Below are positions 10,003-18,951 of a stretch of 64,000 nt of DNA, in pieces (positions within the stretch are counted from its first letter, which is position 1; each line of letters starts with the position of its first letter). This stretch comes from Amorphoplanes friuliensis DSM 7358 (lineage in GTDB: Bacteria > Actinomycetota > Actinomycetes > Mycobacteriales > Micromonosporaceae), in the NCBI RefSeq assembly GCF_000494755.1, contig NC_022657.1, positions 1,251,501 to 1,315,500 on the forward strand, in the 5' to 3' direction. The notes under the pieces are model-generated. The model did no database searches. It was not told the origin of the DNA and worked only from the letters and a program-made list of their open reading frames with translations. The position numbers were made by a program, and so were the translations under genes.

Positions 10003-10027
10003 AGCCGTGACCGGTACGGTGGGCGGC

Positions 10028-10876
10028 GTGGCCAGGCCGACATCGATGGCCGCGCGCCGGGAGCTCGGTGACGAGTTGCGCCGGCTGCGCGGGGAGCGCC
10101 GTGGCGCCGAGATTGCCCGCTTGCTGGGCTGGTCCGAGTCGAAGTTGAGCCGCATCGAGACGGCGCGGACGGGCATCAGTGAGTCCGATCTGGAGCGGCT
10201 GCTCCGGGCGTACGGGTGCACTCCGGCGGACCGTCTCCGCATGCGGGAGCTGGCGCGCCGGGGCCGGGCGCGGGTCTGGTGGGCGCCCTACCGGTCGTCG
10301 GTGGCCGAGCCTTACGACGAGTACGTCGCGTTCGAGGCCGAGGCTGTCTCCATCTGCGAGTGGGAGGCGCAGGTCGTTCCCGGTCTGCTGCAGACGGACG
10401 AGTACGCGCACGCGGTCATCGAGGTCGGCGCGGACGTCAGCGACCAGGAGACGATCCTGCGGCGTACGGCTCTGCGGATGGCCCGGCAGAGCGTCCTGAC
10501 CAGGGAACCGCCGCCCCGGCTGTGTGTGGTGCTGGACGAGTCGGCCCTGCACCGGGAGGTCGGGGGCCGGGCTGTGCTCCACCGTCAGGTGCAGCGGCTT
10601 TACGACGCCAGTCACCGCCCCGGGGTGGAGCTGCACGTCCTGCCGTTCCGGGCGGGGGCGCACGCCGCGCTCGGCGAGGCCTTTGTCATCTTCGAGTTCG
10701 GGTCGGAGGAGCGGGCGCCGGTCGTGCACAGCGAGGATCTTGTCGGTGGTCAGTTGCGGACAAAACCTGGTGACGTGCAGATCTATCGGGATGCGTTCGA
10801 GGATCTGCGCGGTCGTGCACTGTCCATCAGTGAGACGCGGGACTGCATCGCCCGGACGGGCGATTCCCTGCGGTGA
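10028..10876 (+). CDS. XRE-family regulator with DUF5753 (Scr1/WhiJ-like)
   Basis: Residues ~8-65 form a helix-turn-helix (LGDELRRLRGERRGAEIARL, LGWSESKLSRIETART). The rest is DUF5753 (WEAQVVPGLLQTDEYA, ELHVLPFRAG). This is the actinomycete-specific Scr1/WhiJ class that usually works with a small DUF397 or BldB-like partner and tends to control development or antibiotic production. The partner follows at 10920. GTG 10028 was chosen because the helix-turn-helix lies right after it; an in-frame GTG at 9977 would place the direct repeats inside the gene. Length is 282 residues. Confidence 0.88.
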   Translation: MARPTSMAARRELGDELRRLRGERRGAEIARLLGWSESKLSRIETARTGISESDLERLLRAYGCTPADRLRMRELARRGRARVWWAPYRSSVAEPYDEYVAFEAEAVSICEWEAQVVPGLLQTDEYAHAVIEVGADVSDQETILRRTALRMARQSVLTREPPPRLCVVLDESALHREVGGRAVLHRQVQRLYDASHRPGVELHVLPFRAGAHAALGEAFVIFEFGSEERAPVVHSEDLVGGQLRTKPGDVQIYRDAFEDLRGRALSISETRDCIARTGDSLR

Positions 10877-10919
10877 CCTCGCGGCGTTGACCGGAGCGAG
10901 TATTCATCCGCTGAAGGGC

Positions 10920-11123
10920 ATGACATTGCATAACCACGGTTTGACCTGGCGAAAGAGCACCCGGAGTGCCGCCGCCGGCCACTGTGTCGAGGTTGCGGCA
11001 GCCGCCGCGGCCGTTTTTGTCCGGGACTCCAAGGATGTCGCCGGGCCGGTGCTCGAGTTCGGCGCCGAGGGCTGGGCGGAGTTCGTCGCGGGTGTCCGCG
11101 ACGGGGAGTTCGACCGCCGCTGA
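10920..11123 (+). CDS. DUF397 domain protein, partner of the XRE regulator
   Basis: A 67-residue protein with the DUF397 signature: LTWRKSTRSAAAGHCVEVA, then VFVRDSKD and a final WAEFVAGVRDGEFD. Such proteins pair with Scr1/WhiJ-type regulators, and some counteract their repressor. ATG 10920 follows AAGG at 10914-10917 and lies 43 nt after the regulator stop. The precise partner role here is inferred. Confidence 0.88.
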   Translation: MTLHNHGLTWRKSTRSAAAGHCVEVAAAAAAVFVRDSKDVAGPVLEFGAEGWAEFVAGVRDGEFDRR

Positions 11124-11138
11124 CCGCTTCACCCGCAG

Positions 11139-11164
11139 GGCGGTCTCCGGGGGAGGAGACCGCC
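11139..11164 (+). terminator. Terminator after DUF397 gene
   Basis: GGCGGTCTCC (11139-11148) pairs perfectly with GGAGACCGCC (11155-11164), with a 6-nt loop and TTG following. Confidence 0.75.
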
Positions 11165-11216
11165 TTGTGACCTGCGTGATACGGCCGGAACTTGACGTGG
11201 CGGCCCGAGCCGTGGC

Positions 11217-11251
11217 TAAGGTATGCCGAGCCTTACTTAGGGATGCCTTAG
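11217..11251 (+). promoter_or_regulatory. Iron-box-like operator(s) for an IdeR/DtxR repressor
   Basis: TAAGGTATGCCGAGCCTTA (11217-11235) matches 12 of 19 positions of the DtxR/IdeR box TTAGGTTAGGCTAACCTAA. A second overlapping half-palindrome, TTAGGGATGCCTTA, lies at 11238-11251. They are 13-47 bp before the efeU start, so Fe2+-loaded repressor would block the promoter. The match is by eye. Confidence 0.6.
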
Positions 11252-11263
11252 CAACGGAGTGCC

Positions 11264-12136
11264 ATGCTCGCCACCTACCTCATCGGCCTCCGTGAGGGGT
11301 TGGAAGCCACCCTGGTGGTGAGCATCCTCATCGCCTTCCTGGTGAAGTCGGACCGCAAGGACCGGCTCGTGCAGGTGTGGGCCGGCGTCGGCCTCGCGGT
11401 CGCCCTCTCCGTCTTCTTCGGCTGGCTGCTCAGCTACACCTCGACCACGCTGCTCCAGAAGTACGAGCACCGTGAGCTCTTCGAGGCCGTCACCTCGATC
11501 CTCGCCGTGGTCTTCGTGACCTGGATGATCTTCTGGATGCGCAAGGCGGCCCGTTCCATCGCGGGTGAGCTGCGCGGCAAGCTCCAGGACGCACTCGCGG
11601 TCGGCTCGATCTCGGTCGCCTTGATGGCCTTCCTCGCTGTTGTCCGCGAGGGCCTCGAGACCTCGCTGATCTTCTACTCCGCCGTGCAGGGCGCCTCCGA
11701 CAACAGCCGCCCCCTGTACGCGCTGCTGGCCGGCATCGCCTCCGCGGTCGCCATCGGCTACCTGATGTACGCCACCGCCGTGCGGATCAACCTCTCCGTC
11801 TTCTTCACCTGGACCGGAGCGCTGCTCATCCTGGTCGCCGCGGGCATCCTCAAGTACGGCGTGCACGACTTCCAGGAGGCCAACGTGCTTCCGGGCCTCA
11901 ACACCCTCGCGTACGACATCAGCGGCGTGCTCGACCCGTCGGCCTGGTACACCGCCCTGCTCACCGGGATGTTCAACATCACGCCGACCGCGTCGGTGCT
12001 CGAGAGCATCGCCTGGGCGGCGTACGGGATCCCGGTCCTCGTCCTGTTCCTGCGGCCGTCACGCAAGAAGCCGGCGGGCGAGAAGCCGGTCGCCACCACC
12101 TCAGAACCCACCCCGGCGTCCGCGCCGCAGCAGTAG
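11264..12136 (+). CDS. efeU: Ferrous iron permease EfeU (FTR1 family)
   Basis: A 290-residue polytopic membrane protein with the two FTR1 iron-binding REGLE motifs: GLREGLEATL near residue 7 and VVREGLETSL near residue 127. It transports iron across the membrane, fed by EfeO and EfeB. The transmembrane region ends near residue 270, followed by a charged Pro/Thr-rich tail. Gene order efeU-efeO-efeB and IdeR-like boxes just upstream support iron-controlled uptake. Confidence 0.95.
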   Translation: MLATYLIGLREGLEATLVVSILIAFLVKSDRKDRLVQVWAGVGLAVALSVFFGWLLSYTSTTLLQKYEHRELFEAVTSILAVVFVTWMIFWMRKAARSIAGELRGKLQDALAVGSISVALMAFLAVVREGLETSLIFYSAVQGASDNSRPLYALLAGIASAVAIGYLMYATAVRINLSVFFTWTGALLILVAAGILKYGVHDFQEANVLPGLNTLAYDISGVLDPSAWYTALLTGMFNITPTASVLESIAWAAYGIPVLVLFLRPSRKKPAGEKPVATTSEPTPASAPQQ

Positions 12137-12148
12137 GAGAACGTGCCC

Positions 12149-13294
12149 ATGCGTACCACCCGAATCCTCGCGCTCGCCGCGGTCGGCGTCCTCGGCGGCG
12201 CCCTGGCCGCGTGCGGTGGCGACAGTGCCGACGACACCGCCGCCGCCGGCAGTGCGGGCGGGCCCATCACCGTCAAGGCGTCCGACACGACCTGCGAGGT
12301 CGCGAAGAACGCGGTGGACGCCGGGACCAGCGTCTTCACGATCACCAACGGCGGCAACAAGGTCACCGAGTTCTACGTGTACGCGCCGGGCGATCGGGTC
12401 ATGGGTGAGGTCGAGAACATCGCGCCCGGGCTCTCGCGTGAGCTGCACGTCGAGCTGCCGTCCGGCACGTACGAGACCGCCTGCAAGCCCGGCATGATCG
12501 GCAAGGGCATCCGCGCCGCGCTGACCGTCTCCGGGTCGGCCGCACCGCTGACCGACGACGCCAAGCTCGCCGACGCCACCGCCAGCTACTCGCGGTACGT
12601 GAAGAGCCAGACCGGTGCGCTGCTGCCGAAGACCGAGGAGTTCGTCGCCGCGGTCAAGGCGGGCGACGTCGACAAGGCCAAGGCGCTGTTCCCGATCGCG
12701 CGGACCTACTGGGAGCGCATCGAGCCCGTCGCCGAGATCTTCGGTGACCTGGACCCGAAGATCGACGGTCGCGAGGAGGTCATCGAGGAGGGCATGGAGT
12801 TCACCGGCTTCCACCGCCTCGAGAAGGACCTGTGGGCGGCGAAGCCGGACGTCTCCAAGGACGGGCCGATCGCCGACCAGCTCCTGACCGACGTCAAGGA
12901 GATCGTGGCCAAGGCCAACGCCGAGAAGCTCTCCCCGCTGCAGCTGGCCAACGGCGCCAAGGGCCTGCTCGACGAGGTCGCCACCGGCAAGATCACCGGC
13001 GAGGAGGACCGCTACTCGCACACCGACCTGTGGGACTTCAACGCCAACGTCGAGGGCTCCAAGGCCGCGATCGCCTCGCTGCGCCCGGTCCTCGAGGAGC
13101 GTGACCCCGCGCTGGTCAAGACGCTCGACACCGAGTTCGCCAACGTCGACACCACGCTGACTAAGTACCGCGAGGGCGACGGCTGGAAGCTCCACAACAA
13201 GCTCACCGAGGCCGACCTGAAGGGTCTCTCCGACGCGATCAACGCGCTCGCGGAGCCGATCAGCAAGGTCGCCGCGGTCGTCTCCAAGAAGTAA
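12149..13294 (+). CDS. efeO: EfeO, periplasmic-type iron-binding lipoprotein (cupredoxin + M75)
   Basis: The N-terminus has a lipoprotein signal ending at LAAC, so it is probably membrane-anchored. Residues ~35-130 form the cupredoxin-like domain. Residues ~140-375 form the M75 imelysin-like domain with the HxxE motif in GFHRLEKDLW. It binds iron and hands it to EfeU. I chose ATG 12149 because AGGAGA (12135-12140) is then 8 nt away; GTG 12143 would be only 2 nt from it. Length is 381 residues. Confidence 0.93.
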   Translation: MRTTRILALAAVGVLGGALAACGGDSADDTAAAGSAGGPITVKASDTTCEVAKNAVDAGTSVFTITNGGNKVTEFYVYAPGDRVMGEVENIAPGLSRELHVELPSGTYETACKPGMIGKGIRAALTVSGSAAPLTDDAKLADATASYSRYVKSQTGALLPKTEEFVAAVKAGDVDKAKALFPIARTYWERIEPVAEIFGDLDPKIDGREEVIEEGMEFTGFHRLEKDLWAAKPDVSKDGPIADQLLTDVKEIVAKANAEKLSPLQLANGAKGLLDEVATGKITGEEDRYSHTDLWDFNANVEGSKAAIASLRPVLEERDPALVKTLDTEFANVDTTLTKYREGDGWKLHNKLTEADLKGLSDAINALAEPISKVAAVVSKK

Positions 13295-13304
13295 GGAAGA
13301 CCTG

Positions 13305-14579
13305 ATGTCCGACAGCTCCCTGTCCCGCCGGCGGGCCATCGCGCTCGCCGGCGTCGGCGTGGCCGGGGTGACCGGCGCGGCGGCGATCGGCAGTGCCCTG
13401 GTCAAGGGTTCAGCCGGTGACACGACACCGCACCCGGTCGAGGGAGCTGTCGCGTTCACGGGTGAGCACCAGGCGGGCATCGTCACGCCCGCCCAGGACC
13501 GGCTGCACTTCGTGGCGTTCGACGTCATCACCAAGGACCGCGAGCGGCTGATCGGGCTGCTCAAGGACTGGACGGCCGCTGCCGCGCGGATGACGGCCGG
13601 CCGTGACGCCGGTGAGATCGGTGCGGTCGGCGGTGTGCCCGAGGCGCCGCCCGACGACACCGGTGAGGCGCTGGGCCTGCCGCCGTCGGGGCTGACCATC
13701 ACGGTCGGCTTCGGCCCGACGCTGTTCCGGGACGCCACCGGCAAGGACCGCTTCGGGCTCGCCGCGAAGCGCCCGCCCGCCCTCGACGACCTGCCGCACT
13801 TCCCGGGGGACGTGCTCGACGACTCCCTGTCCGGCGGTGACCTGTGCGTGCAGGCGTGCGCCAACGACCCGCAGGTGGCGGTGCACGCGATCCGCAACCT
13901 CGCGCGGATCGGCATGGGTGTGGTCAGCGTGCGGTGGTCGCAGCTGGGCTTCGGGCGTACGTCGTCGACGTCGACCACTCAGACGACCGCGCGCAATCTT
14001 TTCGGCTTCAAGGACGGCACCGCCAACCTCAAGCTCGAGGAGACGGACCTGCTGCGCGAGCACCTGTGGGTGCAGCCGGGTGACGGGCCGGACTGGATGA
14101 CCGGCGGCTCCTACCTGGTCAGCCGCAAGATCCGGATGATCGTGGAGACGTGGGACCGGTCCTCGCTGGCCGAGCAGGAGATGATCGTCGGCCGGCAGAA
14201 GGGGACCGGTGCGCCGCTGGGCAAGTCCGGCGAGTTCGAGGAGCCGGACCTCGAGGCCAAGGGCGCCGACGGCGAGCCGCTGCTGGCGCTGCGCTCGCAC
14301 GTCCGCCTGGCCCACCCGACGACCAACGGTGGCGCCCGGCTGCTCCGCCGCGGTTACAACTTCGTCGACGGCTCGGACGGCCTCGGACGCCTGGACGCGG
14401 GGCTGTTCTTCATCGCCTTCCAGCGTGATCCCCGCAAGCAGTTCGTCCCGATCCAGCGGAGCCTGTCGCGCCAGGACGAGATGAACGAATACCTCAAACC
14501 GGTCTCGCTGGGGCTCTTCGCATGCCCACCCGGCGTGTCCGGACCGGACGATTTCTGGGGCCGGGCGCTCTTCATCTGA
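13305..14579 (+). CDS. efeB: EfeB, Tat-exported Dyp-type peroxidase
   Basis: A 424-residue haem protein of the DyP peroxidase family (EfeB/YcdB). The twin-arginine signal SRRRAIALAG directs folded export. The GXXDG signature appears as GFKDGTAN near residue 235, and the haem-ligand region is SHVRLAHP. EfeB oxidises ferrous iron or haem-bound substrates to supply EfeO/EfeU. It lies 10 nt after efeO, with AAGGAAGA before the ATG, so it is the last gene of the efeUOB operon. Confidence 0.95.
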   Translation: MSDSSLSRRRAIALAGVGVAGVTGAAAIGSALVKGSAGDTTPHPVEGAVAFTGEHQAGIVTPAQDRLHFVAFDVITKDRERLIGLLKDWTAAAARMTAGRDAGEIGAVGGVPEAPPDDTGEALGLPPSGLTITVGFGPTLFRDATGKDRFGLAAKRPPALDDLPHFPGDVLDDSLSGGDLCVQACANDPQVAVHAIRNLARIGMGVVSVRWSQLGFGRTSSTSTTQTTARNLFGFKDGTANLKLEETDLLREHLWVQPGDGPDWMTGGSYLVSRKIRMIVETWDRSSLAEQEMIVGRQKGTGAPLGKSGEFEEPDLEAKGADGEPLLALRSHVRLAHPTTNGGARLLRRGYNFVDGSDGLGRLDAGLFFIAFQRDPRKQFVPIQRSLSRQDEMNEYLKPVSLGLFACPPGVSGPDDFWGRALFI

Positions 14580-14673
14580 CCTGGCTTTTTCCCGCCGGCC
14601 AGTCCATGATCAGCAACGGCGCCGCCACATGATCGCCGGGCGGTCACACGGGCCGAAAGGGGACAGTGCAATA

Positions 14674-15372
14674 TTGGATCGCATGAGAGCCCGGGTACTC
14701 GTCGTCGATGACGACCCAGCGCTGGCCGAGATGCTCGGTATCGTCCTGCGCAGCGAAGGTTTCCTTCCGTCATTCGTCGCCGATGGCGAGCGCGCCCTTG
14801 CCGCGTTCCGTGAGAGCCGGCCCGACATCGTCCTGCTGGACCTGATGCTCCCGGGCATGAGCGGCATCGACGTGGCCCGGGCCATCCGCACCGAGTCGGG
14901 CATCCCGATCGTCATGCTGACGGCCAAGAGCGACACGGTCGACGTGGTGCTCGGGCTGGAGTCCGGCGCCGACGACTACGTGGTCAAGCCGTTCAAGCCC
15001 AAGGAGCTCGTCGCGCGGATGCGTGCCCGGCTCCGCCGGGGTGAGGACGCCGCGCCCGAGATGCTCACCATCGGGCCGCCCGGCAACCAGATCACCATCG
15101 ACGTGCCCGCGCACACCGTCTCCCGCGACGGCGAGGAGGTGAAGCTGACGCCGCTCGAGTTCGACCTGCTGGTCGCGCTCGCCCGCAAGCCGCGCCAGGT
15201 CTTCACCCGGGAGGTGCTGCTCGAGCAGGTCTGGGGCTACCGCCACGCGGCGGACACCCGCCTGGTCAACGTCCACGTCCAGCGGCTGCGCGCCAAGATC
15301 GAGCCGGACCCGGAACGGCCGGAGATCATCCTTACGGTCCGTGGTGTCGGGTACAAGGCGGGCACCGGATAA
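14674..15372 (+). CDS. mtrA: MtrA response regulator (OmpR family)
   Basis: Receiver domain residues 1-125: acidic pocket VVDDD, phospho-acceptor near D56 in DIVLLDLMLPG, and K in VVKPFKP. OmpR winged helix residues ~135-230. With MtrB it controls cell division, cell-wall hydrolases and development in actinobacteria. I chose TTG 14674 because AAAGGGGA (14656-14663) is 10 nt upstream and the resulting N-terminus (DRMRARVLVVDD) aligns with mycobacterial MtrA; ATG 14683 has no ribosome site near it. Length is 232 residues. Confidence 0.92.
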   Translation: MDRMRARVLVVDDDPALAEMLGIVLRSEGFLPSFVADGERALAAFRESRPDIVLLDLMLPGMSGIDVARAIRTESGIPIVMLTAKSDTVDVVLGLESGADDYVVKPFKPKELVARMRARLRRGEDAAPEMLTIGPPGNQITIDVPAHTVSRDGEEVKLTPLEFDLLVALARKPRQVFTREVLLEQVWGYRHAADTRLVNVHVQRLRAKIEPDPERPEIILTVRGVGYKAGTG

Positions 15373-15402
15373 GGGGGCCGAGGGGCTAACCTTGCCCCCG
15401 AC

Positions 15403-17118
15403 ATGCATGCTCCTGCCTGGCTTCCGATGCCCATCCGCCGCACCCTTCGCGTGGTGCGGCGGCAGTGGCGCGTGGGCGTGCGCCGGGGGCGCCGCGTCTC
15501 GGCGCCCGCCCGGCGTGCCTGGCGCCGCTCCCTGCACCTGCGCGTCGTCACCCTGACCCTGGTCATGTCCAGCCTGCTGGTCGGCGGCTTCGGCTGGTTC
15601 ATCGCCGACCGCAGCACGCAGATCCTGCTGGACCGGGCCGAGGACGAGGTCAACGCCCAGATGCAGGGCAAGGTCGAGTACGCGTACCAGCAGCTCACCG
15701 TGCACCGGCAGGTGTTCGACAAGACGCTGCCGCTGACGATCATCGACACGGTCAACCGGCTCGCCGACGGTGACTCGGCGGAGAGCGGCGGTGCGATCGT
15801 CTCGCTCCAGGCCGAGCGGTTCCCCGAGCTCAAGCCGGTCACCTCGACCAAGGTCGACACCGGCCCGCTGATCAGCCCCGAGCTGGTGCACACCGTCGCC
15901 GACGACGGCCAGGTCGGCCAGCAGATCCGCACCGGTGACGTCAACGGTGTCCGGACCAAGTACCTCGTGTACGGGTCACCGGTGCCGACGAGCTTCGGTC
16001 AGGTCGAGCTCTACTACCTCGTACCGCTGACCACCGAGGACCGGGCGGCCAACCAGATCCGGACGACGGTGCTGGTCACCGGTCTCGCGCTGGTCATTCT
16101 GCTCGGTGTTGTCGCCGGCCTGGTCACCCGCATGGTGGTGACACCGGTCCGGGTCGCCGCCCGCACCGCCCAGCGGCTCTCCGCGGGTCTGCTCGACCAG
16201 CGCATGAAGGTCGACGGCGAGGACGACCTGGCGTTGCTGGCCGCGTCCTTCAATCAGATGGCGGCCAACCTCCAGCGGCAGATCGTGCGCCTGGAGGAGA
16301 TGTCGCGGCTGCAGCGGCGCTTCACCTCGGACGTGTCCCACGAGCTCCGGACGCCGCTCACGACCGTACGCATGGCCGCCGACCTGCTCTTCTCGGAGCG
16401 TGAGGATTTTGATCCGGCCGTGGCGCGCAGCGCCGAGCTGCTGCAGGCCGAGCTGGACCGCTTCGAGAGCCTGCTGACCGACCTGCTGGAGATCAGTCGC
16501 TTCGACGCGGGTTTTGCCGCGCTGGACGCCGAGCACAGCGACCTGGTGCCGATCGTCGAGCGGGTCGCGGACCGGCTGGCCGGGCTGGCCGAGCGGGTCG
16601 GGGTCACCATCGAGCTGCGGCTGCCGGAGACACCCGTCATCGCCGAGGTGGATCCGCGGCGGATCGAGCGGGTGCTGCGCAACCTGGTCGGCAACGCCGT
16701 CGAGCACGGCGAGGGCCGGCCGGTCGAGGTCACGCTGGCCACCGACGAGGCCGCTGTGGCGGTCACGGTCCGGGACCACGGCGTGGGTCTCAAGCCGGGG
16801 GAGGAGCGTCTGGTGTTCAACCGCTTCTGGCGGGCCGACCCTTCCCGCGCCCGGCAGACCGGCGGCACCGGCCTGGGCCTGTCGATCTCGGTCGAGGACG
16901 CGCGGTTGCACGGCGGCTGGCTGGAGGCCTGGGGCGAGCCGGGTGGCGGGGCGCAGTTCCGGCTGACCGTCCCGGTGCGCTCGGGTGACCGTCTGGTGGC
17001 CGCGCCGCTGCCACTCATCCCGCGTGACCGTGCCATCGACGTGCTCCCGCTCGCCCTCGAGGCGGCGCCGGTGGCGGGCGCCGAGGACGCGGGCGAGCCC
17101 GCGGAGGTGGCCCGATGA
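15403..17118 (+). CDS. mtrB: MtrB sensor histidine kinase
   Basis: A 571-residue kinase: a basic N-terminal tail (~45 residues), transmembrane helix ~50-68, extracellular sensor ~70-220, second helix ~222-245, HAMP, dimerisation/phospho-acceptor domain with SHELRTPLTT (His ~313), and HATPase with NLVGNAVEHG and GGTGLGLSIS. It phosphorylates MtrA. The gene starts 30 nt after mtrA and overlaps lpqB by 4 nt (ATGA), the standard mtrA-mtrB-lpqB operon. The C-terminus has an acidic tail beyond the kinase core. Confidence 0.95.
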   Translation: MHAPAWLPMPIRRTLRVVRRQWRVGVRRGRRVSAPARRAWRRSLHLRVVTLTLVMSSLLVGGFGWFIADRSTQILLDRAEDEVNAQMQGKVEYAYQQLTVHRQVFDKTLPLTIIDTVNRLADGDSAESGGAIVSLQAERFPELKPVTSTKVDTGPLISPELVHTVADDGQVGQQIRTGDVNGVRTKYLVYGSPVPTSFGQVELYYLVPLTTEDRAANQIRTTVLVTGLALVILLGVVAGLVTRMVVTPVRVAARTAQRLSAGLLDQRMKVDGEDDLALLAASFNQMAANLQRQIVRLEEMSRLQRRFTSDVSHELRTPLTTVRMAADLLFSEREDFDPAVARSAELLQAELDRFESLLTDLLEISRFDAGFAALDAEHSDLVPIVERVADRLAGLAERVGVTIELRLPETPVIAEVDPRRIERVLRNLVGNAVEHGEGRPVEVTLATDEAAVAVTVRDHGVGLKPGEERLVFNRFWRADPSRARQTGGTGLGLSISVEDARLHGGWLEAWGEPGGGAQFRLTVPVRSGDRLVAAPLPLIPRDRAIDVLPLALEAAPVAGAEDAGEPAEVAR

Positions 17119-18941
17119 GGCGCAGCCTGCGGGCCCTGCTGGTCGCGCCGCTGCTGGGGGCCCTCCTGCTCGGCGGCTGCGGCATCCCGGACAGCACCGA
17201 GGTCGAGCGGGTCGGCCCGGGGCCGTCGACCGGCACCTCCACCGGCGGCGACGTCGCACCGACCCGGCACAGCCGGGAGTCGACGCTGCTCGCCAAGACT
17301 TTTGTCGAGTACTACCTCGAGGCCGCGGCCGGCGACCCCAACGGTGCGGCCGAACGCGTCAGGCAGTTCCTCTCCCCCTCGGCGGCGAACTCGTTCAAGT
17401 TCCCCGCGCGCAGCGACCTGACCGTCGTGCACCTGGTCGAGGACCCCCTGGTCAACCCGGGCGACGACCGGGTGACGCTGAGCGCCAAGACGGTCGGGGT
17501 GCTGGGCCGCAACGGCATCCTCAACCCTGTCTCGAACAACTCGGAGACGACGTACGACTTCACCGTCGGGTACATCACCGGCGAGAACGGCCTCTTCGTG
17601 ACCAAGGCGCCGCCGACGCTGCTGGTCAGCGACACCGCGCTCAACACGTTCTACGACCGGCGCAACCTCTACTTCTGGAACCTCGAGCACACCGCGCTGG
17701 TGCCCGACGTGCGGTACCTCGCCAAGGACGTGCCGTCGGAGCAGCAGCCCAACGAGATCATCAAGTGGCTGATCGACGGCCCGTCGGACCTGCTCGGTGA
17801 TGCGGTCGAGCCGCTGCCCGACGGGACGGTGCTCGACGGCAACGTGCCCGCGGCGCGGGACGACAAGCTGCAGATCAACCTGAGCGGCCAGGCCGTCCAG
17901 CCGCCGGACGATCCGGAGGCGATGGACCGCCTGAGACGCCAGCTCATGTGGTCGCTGCGACCCAATCTGCCGGGAACGCTCGAGCTGCGGGTCGGCACCC
18001 AGGAACGCAACGACTACGACAGCACCGACTACCTCACCAGCAACCTGGCCTACCAGCTGACACCCACGCCCGAGCGGTTCGTGATCTACAACCGTCAGGT
18101 ACGCCGGGTCTCCCGGTCGCTCAACGCCACCGAGGCGCTGCCGGTGCTGCGCCCCGAGGCCAACAAGGACGTCCAGGCCGCCGCGATGGCCGGCTCGGGT
18201 GACCGCCGGTTCGCGGCCCTGGTGGTCAGCGCCGGTAACCGTCAGGAGTTGCGGGTCGGCGCCGCGGCCGTGGGACAGCAGGCCGAGCTGGCCCGGCTGC
18301 GTCTGCCCGCCGGAGCCACCGGTCAGCCGGTCTGGGCTGTCACGTCGCCCGACCCGCAGACACCCGCAGTCGGCCTGATCACGGTCGGCGGGCGCCTCTA
18401 CAGCTTCGACTCCGAGGGCGACGCGGTCACCCCGGTCGGCGGGCCGGGTCCGGCCGGGGGCATCGCCGCGGTGGCCGTTGCTCCGGACGGTCGCCGGATC
18501 GCGCTGGTGGCCGGTGGCCGGGTGTCGATCGCGTCGCTGTCGACCAGCGGCGACGGGGTGCAGATCCGTCAGTCGCGACAGATCCTCACCCCGCTGCTGC
18601 GCCGGGCGAGCGCCGTCGACTGGAGCAGCGAGACCTGGCTGACCGTCGCCGGTGACCGCGCCGACCGCAACCGCGTGGCGATCTTCGAGGTGACGGTCGA
18701 CGGGACACAGATGACCGAGCGGCTCGAGGACATCGGCACCGAGGCCGTCACCTACCTGACGGCCTATCCGCAGCGTCCGACCGTCGGCAAGGAGAGCTCG
18801 GACAACGTCGCGTACGTCGCCGACGGTGACGCGTTCTCCGTGCCGTCCGGGCCGGTCCGGATCACCGTCGCGGACCTGGCCGACCCGGTGGCCGACCCGC
18901 CGGCCGATGTGGTGCCGACCGCGCCGTTCTTCCTGCGCTGA
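17115..18941 (+). CDS. lpqB: LpqB lipoprotein, MtrAB accessory protein
   Basis: A 608-residue lipoprotein: signal ending at the lipobox LLGGC (Cys ~20), a GerMN-type domain around residues 150-260 and a C-terminal beta-propeller-like LpqB domain. In mycobacteria LpqB interacts with the extracellular part of MtrB and modulates MtrA phosphorylation. The ATG overlaps the mtrB stop (ATGA), so the pair is translationally coupled. Confidence 0.93.
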   Translation: MRRSLRALLVAPLLGALLLGGCGIPDSTEVERVGPGPSTGTSTGGDVAPTRHSRESTLLAKTFVEYYLEAAAGDPNGAAERVRQFLSPSAANSFKFPARSDLTVVHLVEDPLVNPGDDRVTLSAKTVGVLGRNGILNPVSNNSETTYDFTVGYITGENGLFVTKAPPTLLVSDTALNTFYDRRNLYFWNLEHTALVPDVRYLAKDVPSEQQPNEIIKWLIDGPSDLLGDAVEPLPDGTVLDGNVPAARDDKLQINLSGQAVQPPDDPEAMDRLRRQLMWSLRPNLPGTLELRVGTQERNDYDSTDYLTSNLAYQLTPTPERFVIYNRQVRRVSRSLNATEALPVLRPEANKDVQAAAMAGSGDRRFAALVVSAGNRQELRVGAAAVGQQAELARLRLPAGATGQPVWAVTSPDPQTPAVGLITVGGRLYSFDSEGDAVTPVGGPGPAGGIAAVAVAPDGRRIALVAGGRVSIASLSTSGDGVQIRQSRQILTPLLRRASAVDWSSETWLTVAGDRADRNRVAIFEVTVDGTQMTERLEDIGTEAVTYLTAYPQRPTVGKESSDNVAYVADGDAFSVPSGPVRITVADLADPVADPPADVVPTAPFFLR

Positions 18942-18951
18942 GCCGCTCCGC

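Larger units (their letters stand above)
9063..10027. other. Long spacer with promoter-like and hairpin signals, no convincing gene
   Basis: I see no gene with normal codon usage in this ~960 bp. It holds a TTGACA hexamer (9183-9188) followed by an AT-rich patch with TATAAA at 9211-9216. A hairpin AACGGGGCG/CGCCCCGTT lies about 9278-9315. A perfect palindromic hairpin GGCCCAACTTC-AAC-GAAGTTGGGCC lies at 9567-9591, and a hairpin around 9802-9842. A 90-residue frame from 9276 is arginine/proline-rich and matches nothing. The layout would suit a small RNA or a decayed gene. Confidence 0.5.
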
